From assembly GCF_005239225.2 (NCBI RefSeq), contig NC_133302.1:5518001-5582000 (forward strand): a stretch of 64,000 nucleotides of DNA, given 5' to 3'. The DNA is from Populus alba. Taxonomy: Eukaryota > Streptophyta > Magnoliopsida > Malpighiales > Salicaceae. Both the position numbers and the translations under genes were made by a program. Position 1 is the stretch's first letter, and each line of letters starts with the position of its first letter. The notes under the pieces were generated by a model that was not told the DNA's origin, did not search any database, and was given only the letters and a program-made list of their open reading frames with translations. This document shows, one piece after another, positions 9,888 to 19,233 of the stretch.

Positions 9888-11950
9888 TATAGTGTGTAGT
9901 GTGCTTACAATTACATAAATAACATTTTTCATTTTTTTTATTTCATTAAAGGCCACTGAATTGTCATATATTTTTTTAATTCGATAGATAAAGAATTATA
10001 ATTTTAAGTTTGATTAATATTTTATTTTCATCCTATTGAGTTTCCCCAAGATGAAAATCCAAAAAAATAAAAAAAATACTATATTGATTTATCATTAAAG
10101 TAACCTAATAAAATAATAAATCTATTCACTATTATAAATCATCACTGAAAGTATTCTTCTACACCATTTTTAAAATGTCTAAGAGAGAGTATGAATGTGG
10201 CAGTTTTGGTTTCTAAACACATTTTTTTAAATACTAAATTAATACTAAAATTAGAAAGTAGTATAGGCGTGATTTTTAAAATTTTATCCCTAGAAAATCT
10301 CCCTCTGGTTGTTTGAAGCTAAATCTTGATTGCGTTCCAGTGGTTTTGATGAGTATGAAATGCTAAAATGGAATAAAAATAATAGAAATTAAACAGACAA
10401 GTCAAGGCCCAGCTGGAGTCGTGAAATTTCACTGATGAGGATTTCAAAAAAGGAACTGCTAAAGCCTAAAATTTAGGCAATTTGTTTTTTGACACAACGG
10501 GGATCATAGAGACGTGATGAAATATAATTTTAAAAATTTAAAATATTTTTAAATAGTTAAGATTAAATAATTTTTTAACTTAAAACAATTCAGCTTCAAT
10601 AAAATATCAAATATTATAAAATTAAAATATTTTAACACTAATATTTTAAATATAAAGCGAGATCAATGTTATTAAAGCTAATGAGATCTAAAACATTTAT
10701 TTTTTTGCTTAAATTCCTACAAAGTATAAACTTGAAAAAAAAACAACATGAATATAAACCATATATATTAGTGATAAATCAAATTTTAAAAAATTAATAT
10801 CATAGTTAATGAAAATAGTAATGAAAAAGAGCTTTTTATACTTTGATTCAATGGCTTTTTAAGACCGGAACAGAACATGTAGAATGAAACCGGAACATTC
10901 TGAACGGAATTTAGCCAAAAAATTTAGAAGGGATCGAGATTTGAAATGAGATGAAAATTATTTTGTTTTTTTTTTTTTGAATTGGTATGAAGTCATTACA
11001 AATAAAACGAAACGAAATTAACAACTTTCATTTTAATATATTTATAAATAAAAAAACTATTTTAAAAATAACAATAATGACATTTCCTGCTACGCTGTCA
11101 AAATCACTCTAAAAGTAATAATGTTTTTTAATCACAACTTTCCACTCACATGTTATATTGATGTGATTCTTGACGCGTTACCTTGTTTGGGAATGCTTAT
11201 GTTTTTAAAAATTTTGATTTTTTTTAAATAATTTTTTTATATTTTTAAATTATTTTAATGTATTGATGTTAAAAATAATTTTTTAAAAATAAAAAATACT
11301 ATTTTTATATATTGTTAGATGGCTGCCAAAGAAGTCCTAAAATTTAGGTTTTTGATGAAAACGTGTGGGACACGGGGACCATGGGGACGTGATGAAAAAG
11401 AGGGTTTAAAAGTGGGGCTGCCCATAAAGAAGACGTGTGGGAATTCCACCAGAGAGAAAAAAAAAAAAACAAGAAAAGAAAAGAGATTAATGTAGTTTAT
11501 GGATTCAGTAATGTTTTTTCTGTTAAATGGATTAATTGTTTGATTATATTTAGTTCATTTATTTATCTGTATTGATTTAAATTTGTTTACTTTAATATTG
11601 ATTTAATAAAAAGAACTCCTAAAGCATGTACGTGGGTGCCAAAAAAAATCTTAAAATTAACTCAATTGGAAAGAATCATGGTACTTACTGCCAAGATTGT
11701 TATGCTCGCAATCAAAATGTAATTTGTTTTTGTACTCAGAATTATGTTTGATTGCATTTAAAAATCTGTTACCAAACACAACTTTTATAAACATACATTT
11801 TCTAGCCGGCAGGTAACAGTACGCTGGAGATATCTACTGCTGCTCAAAGTCCAAACAACAACGGTACTGCCAACATTGTTATGCCGCAATAAAAAAAACA
11901 TAATTTGTTTTTATATTTAAAATTATGTTTGAGTGCATTTAAAAATCTGT
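9888..11950. repeat. 3' flank of copy A and AT-rich spacer with duplicated blocks
   Basis: The 3' flank 9895-10140 (around AACATTTTTCATTTTTTTTA) is repeated at 12597-12845. A block at about 10290-10430 (CTCCCTCTGGTTGTTTGAAG, then AGACAAGTCAAGG) recurs at 12245-12420 and, more diverged, at 15030-15320. No gene or RNA is seen. An AT-rich small element lies near 11195-11320. Confidence 0.5.
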
Positions 11951-11954
11951 TTAT

Positions 11955-12003
11955 CTTGGAAAATTCTGAAATTGTTTGATTTACCGGAACTGAAAAGTAC
12001 TTA
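11955..12003 (+). pseudogene. LRR-end fragment of a lost BED-NBS-LRR copy
   Basis: About 45 bases around GAAATTGTTTGATTTACCGG match the terminal LRR-coding text of copies A (9618-9662) and B (23461-23505), which reads as a leucine-rich KLxxLPELKS phrase. It is cut on both sides. Together with the second 3' flank at 12597-12845 it marks the remains of another gene copy between A and B. Confidence 0.55.
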
Positions 12004-13925
12004 TATTTTTTTATTTTTTATTTTGATTTAAAATTTTATTTTGTTTAACTTTTAGTTCATGAGTTTGAGATGAAAGGAAAAAACAATCACACAACAAAAA
12101 CTTGGAAAAGGATAAAAAGTTATTGATCGAACAACTTTCTGGCAACAAAAACACATACAGTATCTTTGTATCAATGGAAAACTGATGTGAAGATTGGATA
12201 GCAAATCAAGCTTCATAGTAGATGTTGAAGTTTTCCACTGCACTGAATCTCCCTCTGGTTGTTTGAAGCTAAAGCTTGATTGCATTCCTGTGGTTTTGAT
12301 GAGTCTATGAAAGTGCATTCTATTCTATCATTGGAATAAAATGCTAAAATGTGAATAAAAATAATAAAAATTAAACAGACAAGTCAAGGCTCAGCAGTCG
12401 TGAAATTTCACTTTGAACCAGGCTGCACACACTTTAGTATTTTAATCGCAACTTTCCACTCACGTATCGGATTGCTGTGATTCTTGACGCGTTGGAAAAG
12501 TATCTTGCAGGGCTACAAATTAGCCACATGGTTAGCCTAACATGAATTCATAGAAAGAAAGAGCGTTTATTAATATGAAATACTTCTTTTTTTTATATAA
12601 TGTGCATACAATTATATAAATAACATTTTTCATTTTTTTTATTTCATTATCTTTTTAAGACTATTGTATTGTCATATATTTTTTTAACTCGATAAATAAA
12701 TAATTATAATTTAAAGTTTGATTAATATTATATTTTCATCTTATTGAGTTTCTCCAGAAAATCCCAAAAAAAAAAAATACTATATTGATTTATTATTAAA
12801 GTAAACTAATAAAATAATAGATTTAGTCATTAGTACAAATCATCTTATATCATTAACTAGCAATAAATTAATATTATTGAATAGAAATGCTTTCATTTTT
12901 TATTGTCAGCTTGAAAGTGAATTAAACATTAATTTATTACCTGAGTTTTCTTCTCCATTTTATTTAATTTAAGAAGCATTTCTTCGCCACTTGATGAAAT
13001 GGATAGATTAAAGAACGACCTTTTTGGCTAGACAGAGTCAGTTCGATCTCTTAGCCACTTGCATAAGAGATGACAACTTTACACTTACCCATTAATTATG
13101 GTCCCATTGATGTAAAGGGACGGACACCAGCCTACCTTAATGACTTGTGAGCTTCAAATATGAACCAGGGTTTTTATCCTCTCTCTTTTTTTCATTAATT
13201 ATGGTACCATCCAATTTATTTTTAATTTTTTAATTTTTTTATTGTTATTTTATAGTTTTGTTTTTTATTTTCTTGATTTTTCAATTATATCTCTCATTTT
13301 TTTTATTTTATTTAATGTTTTATTCAATTTAATCCTTATTCTTTTGATTGTTTTTTATTTATTTTATTTTCTGATTTAATCCTTCATTATTTTCTCTCAT
13401 TTAATTATTTTAATTGTTATTTTATTTGGATTATTTTTTTTCAGTTTTACCTTTTATCATTTAGTTTACTTGAGAGTTGACCTTCATTGTTTTATTCGAT
13501 TTTTTATATGCTAGCTTATCCTGGTCGTGATTTGACATTCTAATTCAAGTCGTGTTTTTTATTATTTTTTAAAATAAATGTTTTTTTTTGCAGTTTATTT
13601 TCCAACTTTTGTTGTGCTGGTAATTGAACGTTATATATTATTTTTTTTTTTCATGAGATTATCTTATTTTTATTGAATTTTTATGATGTAATAAAATAAA
13701 ATCGTTAAGATTTTTTTTAAAAATAGTGAGAAGGTATCTTTTTATAATATTAACAAGTATTTAATTTTTTTATTATTAATCATTGTTGTTTTTTTATCAT
13801 TTGTTTATATATATAATATTATTAATAAATTAATCGAGTTTATTGAATCCATTCAAATTAATAACCTAAATTTCAAATTTTTATTATTGCTTTTAAAAGC
13901 TATTATTATTAGGATATCTTTGTTA
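12004..13925. other. Spacer with second 3' flank; strongly T-rich stretch
   Basis: 12245-12420 repeats a block from 10290-10430, and 12597-12845 repeats the copy A 3' flank. From about 13190 to 13780 the plus strand is strikingly T-rich, with recurring ATTTAATCCTT-like phrases and almost no open frames. No gene recognised. Confidence 0.45.
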
Positions 13926-13937
13926 TATTAAAAAAAA

Positions 13938-14810
13938 CAAAAAATCAAAATACAGCGTAGCACTACATAGGCACCCACCACTTTAGCAAATTGGTTTGGA
14001 TGAGGGCTACCACTTGCTTCATTGGTTTGGGATAAGGGCTAGCTTCGTACAAGCCCCCAACTTATAACCAATTCTCGATTGGGTCCTTATTGTTTTCTTT
14101 AGTGACGTCTTTAATGCATAAAACATTCTTAGTTTTGCCCCGTATTCAAATCCGTCGATGATTTCTATTTAAAAGCTGTTTTTTTTTATATATATATATA
14201 AAAAGAGAACTGGACATGTTTTAAAAGTTTGTAACAATCTTACATGAAAGGACTAAATTGAGGATTGTCATAGAATGATGTATTAATTTAGGAGCTTTAC
14301 CCACTAGGATAACACAAATCGCCACTGATGATATTCTCGTAGACTGGAAATGTCTTGGCACGGATTTGGACTAACACGAATCACTAGCACATGTACATTT
14401 CATGGCCTAGCTACAAAATTGTCATCAAAGTCACTATTATCTCGAGAAGTAGTAGAATTTCCTAGGCTTCACGCTGCTACCTTTTGATTTGGCAAAATTT
14501 TGTTCAATTTAATTCATTAAAAATAATTGAAACTTCCAAGATCAAATATGATATTGAAACCAGAAAGTAGCCTAGGTGTGTTTTTTAAAATTTTGATCCA
14601 TAAAGTTTTCACATTTTGCATTTTGATTTTGATTTTTAATTTTTATCTAAAATTTTTATTTTATTTACTTTTTAGTTCATGAATATAAAATTAAAAAAAT
14701 CACCGAAAAACTTGAAAAAAAATAGAAAGTTATTGGTTGATAATTTCCGTACAACCAAAAAAATATATCTTTGTATTAATGGAGAATTGGTATGCAGATT
14801 GGATAGCAAA
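13938..14810. repeat. Upstream flank of copy B, duplicate of copy A flank
   Basis: Counterpart of 540-960 and 1480-1670. The two copies differ by small indels, for example extra text near 13998-14020 (a local duplication of CATTGGTTTGG and AGGGCTA phrases) and a TA run at 14190-14202. No gene. Confidence 0.7.
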
Positions 14811-14814
14811 TCAG

Positions 14815-15005
14815 AAGGGTATGTTTAAGATTATAATAGTGATTGTGATTTAAAGTATTTTTTTGTTTATAAATGTTTTAAAATAATATTTTTATTTTAA
14901 AAAAATTATTTTTGATATCAGCACATTAAAACAATATAAAAAAATTAAAAAAAAATAATTTTTATTTTTAAAATTTTTAAAATTTAATGTAACGCGGTGC
15001 AAGAA
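14815..15005. mobile_element. AT-rich MITE-like element
   Basis: Resembles the element at 957-1180 and shares the internal motif TTTTTGATATCAGCACATTA. It sits inside flank that is otherwise comparable between the two gene copies. Ends are not sharply defined. Confidence 0.3.
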
Positions 15006-15724
15006 CCGGTAGATGTTGAAGTTTCCTACTGCACTGAAGCTCCCTCTTTTTAGTTTGAAGCCAATGCTTGATTGCGTTCGGTAGACTAGGTTCAGGAATT
15101 CATTTTAAAAAAAAGTATAGATTTTTGTATCATTCGTGGATATATAGTAAAAATTCTCTTTTATGTTAAGATTTAATAGTTTAGTAAAAATTCCCTCATT
15201 ATGCTTATTACGAGCCTCTCACAGTTTAAGAAAAAACATTTCAATGTTAAGAGTTGAAGCTCTCACAGAAAAGTCAAGGCCCAGGAGTCGTGAAATTCAC
15301 TTTGAACCAGCCTGGACGCACTTAAAATAGTAATTTTTTTCTATTTTTTTAATTTGTCTCTGTGGAGGCTTGATACCAATGTTTTAAAACTGTACCGGCC
15401 CGGCGGGTCGACTCGGAACCCGACTAACCTGGGCCTGGAACCGCTCTGGGTAAAGACAAAAACCCGCTCAAGAATTGGCCTAGAAAAACTCGGTCGACTA
15501 GGGATCCGGTTCACCCGGTCAAACCCAAGTGAGACCCGATCAATTTTTTTATTATTTTAACTGTCATTAAACTACGTTGTTTTTATTTTTTTAAAATGCT
15601 AAAACACTGAAGAGTTTATTTTTTTAAAATGCTAAAACACTGAAGAGTGAAGAAGAGCGGAGCAAAATCACTAACCTAATTAATGTTACTCTTTGAAACC
15701 CAACTAATCAAGGGCTTCTGCTTC

Positions 15725-15924
15725 TCAGGTTTTATCCTCCATCACAATCACGAGAGCCTGTTTCAGCAAGAGGGTCCCAACTTCTGGTCCACCCCATAAG
15801 CTCTGCCAACCAAGCATGTACAGCTGCACGTGATTCACCATAGGCTCCTTGCCATGAGCACATAAGCAACAAATGAAAATGCCCTCCTTTGTCTGCCCAC
15901 CATACACCACCCAGAGACTTAAGA
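15725..15924 (-). pseudogene. Possible second captured gene fragment, minus strand
   Basis: A minus-strand frame (open from 15985 down to the stop at 15725) reads through about 65 residues of coding-like text, including [20 protein letters not shown], just upstream of the eL34 start. Base composition is far richer in G+C than the surrounding spacer. I do not recognise the family. It may be a fragment of another host gene picked up by the same element, or part of the eL34 leader that is open by chance. Confidence 0.25.
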
Positions 15925-15939
15925 GCTGGTGATCTGAAA

Positions 15940-16299
15940 ATGGTGCAGCGTCTGACTTACTGGAAGCGTCACAGCTACGCCACAAAATCTAACCAATACC
16001 GTGTGGTCAAAACCCCTGGTGGGAAATTGGTTTACCAAACCACCAAGAAGAGGGCTAGCGGACCTAAGTGCCCAGTTACTGGCAAGAGGATTCAAGGGAT
16101 CCCTCACTTGAGACCTGCTGAATACAAGAGGTCTAGACTGTCAAGGAATCACAAGACTGTGAACCGTGCCTATGGTGGAGTCTTGTCTGGAAGTGCTGTT
16201 AGGGAGAGAATTATCCGGGCTTTCTTGGTGGAGAAGCAAAAGATTGTGAAGAAGGTTTTGAAGATTCAGAAGGCCAAGCAAAAACAGGCCTCAAAATGA
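15940..16299 (+). CDS. RPL34: 60S ribosomal protein eL34 (L34), intronless copy
   Basis: Encodes 119 residues beginning [20 protein letters not shown] and containing [20 protein letters not shown], the hallmark of the cytosolic large-subunit protein eL34. Length is that of the plant family. I chose the ATG at 15940 because it gives the family N-terminus; an in-frame ATG at 15889 only adds a non-homologous leader. The frame is intact and uninterrupted, while plant eL34 genes usually contain introns, which suggests a cDNA-derived copy. Several positions look unlike the family consensus as I remember it (Trp in [23 protein letters not shown]), suggesting relaxed constraint. It lies inside the element at 15378-16754. 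Expression is unknown; it could be a functional retrogene or a young pseudogene. Confidence 0.85.
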   Translation: MVQRLTYWKRHSYATKSNQYRVVKTPGGKLVYQTTKKRASGPKCPVTGKRIQGIPHLRPAEYKRSRLSRNHKTVNRAYGGVLSGSAVRERIIRAFLVEKQKIVKKVLKIQKAKQKQASK

Positions 16300-17090
16300 T
16301 GAAGTGAAGTCTTTTGAGTTAGAGGATGTGTTTGAGCAAAATTTTGTTATGATTAATGACAGTCAAATGTGGAGTTGTTTGTTAGTGTTTTTGATTCTCT
16401 GATGACTTGGATGTGTTATTTCACCTTTTGTCAATTTGATTTCCTTGCCTATATTTGGATAGATTGCCAATTTCCTTGCAAAACAAATAAAAATGCCCTT
16501 TCCACCTCTCTTTGAATATATTTGATCACAGTTGCTATAATTTTTTCTCCATCAGTGAACGGCAATGGCAATTGATGATGACAACAAAGAAACTGCAGGA
16601 AAATGATGGTATTAAGCTTATTGGTTAGAGAAACTGTATGGTTTTTTCCTTTTTTTTTTTTTTTGAGTTGACCCGGTTTGATCCGGGTCAACCCATCTGA
16701 CCTGTGACCCGATCACTTGACTGGGTCAATGACCGGGTCGAGTTTCAAAACTATGCTCGATACCCCAAAGTTGGCCTACAATCACCACAAAATTTTTTAT
16801 ATTTCTAACTGACAAAAAGTCACTGAAAAACTCGAAAAAAAATGGAAAATTATCCCAATTAGTAATTGCTACGTAATTAGATTTGGAGCCTCACTATCAT
16901 ATGCACTGTGTTTTTTATTTTTTTTTAATTATTTTTGATATTATATATAAAAATAAAAATAATAAAAATATTATTTTAATATATTTCTAAATAAAAATTT
17001 ATTTTAAAAAAAATTTACAGCATGCATAAATATACCAATTTTTTTTGAAAATTTCATGTGTTTACATTTTCTTGGCAGCTTTTTTGAAGT

Positions 17091-17928
17091 ACAGTTTTAA
17101 AATCCGGACTGGCCCGATGGGTCAACTGGGAACCCGGGTCTTGGACCGGTTCGGATGAAGATAAAAACCTGTTTGGAAGTTGGCCCGGTAAAATCCGGTC
17201 GACCCGGTAGGTCGATCCATAACCCGAACGACCCGAGCAAACCCGGATAAGACCAAACCCGGACAAGATCCATTGGATATTGTATCAAGAATCGGTGATA
17301 AAGGGCTGGTGTTGTGGTTGTCAAGGAGAGTGAAGAGAGTTGGAGCTACTGGCCAGAGTTGTGGTTGTTAAGTACTACTTCCTATGTTGCTGTGTCACGT
17401 AGTAGTTTAAAGAATCCATTTTTGTTGTCTGGTAGAAGGATCTAGATGAGGTCTAAGTCATTTTCAGAGCTTTCTTGTTGTTGTTGAGGAGTTGCCATGC
17501 GCCGCCAAAGCAAAAGCTTCCACTTTCCTTAAAGTATCGCTGCTTGATAAATTAGGGCTTTGATTTTGAAAGGATTGTTTATATACATGTTGGCTATGCA
17601 TTGGTGAATTTTCTATCTTGCCCTTCATCTTTTTTTGCCACCAAACTTCTGAAATGGATTACTGTTAGGAAAGGTTGATGTTGATCATGGCACCTTTATA
17701 TTTATAAATTAATAATACGAGTAAAATATAAGAATTTGATTAAAAATATATATATATTTTTTTAAAATTTTATTATATATAATATATATAATCTATATTT
17801 ACATCATTGTTTTTTTTTTAAAATCATATAAAATATTAAAATTTTAAATATATTTTTTAAGATTGATCCATAAAATTTGGGACTCAATCTCTTGATCAGA
17901 TCAATCCCGGATCGAGTTTAAAAACTAT
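17091..17928. mobile_element. Second Mutator-like TIR element, no gene inside
   Basis: Same end style as the element at 15378: left ACAGTTTTAAAATCCGG, right end reverse-complemented ATAGTTTTTAAACTCGATCCGG-like. Flanking 9-mers TTTTGAAGT (17082-17090) and ATTTCAAGT (17929-17937) agree at 7 of 9 positions. The interior shows no transposase and no gene; short frames inside are antisense to the CCCGG-rich end. A non-autonomous sibling of the eL34-carrying element. Confidence 0.5.
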
Positions 17929-17964
17929 ATTTCAAGTGTATACATGGGCCGGGTCCACACGTTA

Positions 17965-18264
17965 ACTGTCTTTATCTTATAATGTAATGTTTGGGTTGCT
18001 TCCTGGCAACTTCCTTCCTTCCTATCAAACAATACGTTAATTAATTATTATTATTGAGGCGACCTTGCTGCTGTAACATTCTCTTCCACATCTCATCTCA
18101 TTATAGAATTCCCTATTTTCCTTTCCACATCTCATGATCAATGCGAACTTTATTATTTTTCTAAACCATATATTCTTCTGTGATCTGTGATTTCTCTTCC
18201 TTTTCTTTTGGCTGATCACTGCTCAAGCAAACCAGCTAGCACTTGAAGAACTTCTTGAATCCAG
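17965..18264 (+). promoter_or_regulatory. Putative promoter and 5'-UTR exon of copy B
   Basis: Matches 1860-2175 upstream of copy A. The leader exon ends ...AATCCAG at 18264 with donor GTAAAT; the acceptor TGGTCAG ends at 18818, directly before the ATG of E1. A short local duplication of ATTCTCTTCCACATCTCATC-type text lies near 18080-18140. The transcription start is not determined. Confidence 0.5.
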
Positions 18265-18818
18265 GTAAATTATTTGTCATTCATCTTGTCTGAATCTTTA
18301 AAGTAATCCATGATAAATAGATAGATCTTTTTCTCAGATTTTATAATCCATGCCCTGTGGTGCTCATACTGATTAAATTAACCCTAAACGTTGAATTCAT
18401 TGTTTTCGTCTTTTCAAGATTCTTTGCTGTTTTTAACTCCTTATTTTAGATTCACCCTTTTCTTTTCCAATTAATGGGACTGCAATTGATTTTTATTAAA
18501 TATTTTTCAACTTTTGTTTCTTACAATGATTCAATGAATTAACTTATCAGTAATTACCTGAATCTTTTTGAACAAAACAATATCCTGTTATTATCCTGTT
18601 GAAAGAGGTTTGTTCACCCCATCAAAACAATCAGCTCTTCAACAATTTTAGGATCTCGTGTCATAAAAAGAATTTATATTTCATATTTTTCATCCGAATT
18701 TCTTTAACAAACAAGAAAGTCATATATATATATATATATATATATTCCTTTCTGATCTGTGCTTTCTGTTCTTTTTAAACCTCAGTTCCTTTTCTCTTTT
18801 CTAATCTTTTCTGGTCAG

Positions 18819-18992
18819 ATGGAAGGGTTCCCACCATCTTCTATAGAAGAGGATATCAACATGATATCGGATGAGCTCGATCTTCATTCACTACTGTCCG
18901 AGCTTGAGCTTCACTCGTACGTCATTCTTAAGCATATTTTATCAGAAGATGATTGCTTGCAATTTAGTTACTTCAGTTTATCCTATTATTGA
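18819..18992 (+). pseudogene. Frameshifted first exon (E1) of copy B
   Basis: Begins MEGFPPSSIEEDINMISDEL and matches E1 of copy A up to DDCLQFSY. Two bases are then missing relative to copy A and the frame hits a stop at 18990-18992. The distal homologous text (to the GTGAGT donor near 19102) is out of frame. It may still be transcribed as leader, forming a short upstream open frame before the usable ATG at 19234. Confidence 0.55.
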
Positions 18993-19233
18993 CAAAAACG
19001 AATAATGTCACTGTCCATGGAAGCAGGCTGCCACCGGAGTTTCCAGACAACCAAAGCTCCATATTATGCAATGATCAAGGTGGACAGAACAATGTGACCA
19101 TGGTGAGTACTAATTCTTACTCCAATTTGCTGCAATGTCCATTGAATTAGCAAGTGTTTGTATTATACAAAAAGTTTTTATGTTCTTATCTCGAGCATCT
19201 TCAAATTGTTTATTGTTAAACAAACAGACAACA

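Larger units (their letters stand above)
15378..16754. mobile_element. Mutator-like TIR element enclosing an eL34 gene
   Basis: The ends are related and inverted. The left end reads AATGTTTTAAAACTG followed by CCCGG-rich text. The right end, reverse-complemented, reads ATAGTTTTGAAACTC followed by the same CCCGG-rich style. Flanking direct repeats are GCTTGATACC (15368-15377) and GCTCGATACC (16755-16764), 9 of 10 identical. That is the 9-10 bp target duplication expected of Mutator-like elements. There is no transposase inside. The cargo is a complete eL34 reading frame plus a further 200-bp open stretch. A Pack-MULE-like origin is the best reading; a cDNA retrocopy landing in an older element is the alternative. 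Confidence 0.6.

Noticed and set aside
15889..15939. N-terminal extension of eL34 from an upstream ATG
   Set aside because: The added residues do not match the family; the ATG at 15940 gives the standard N-terminus.
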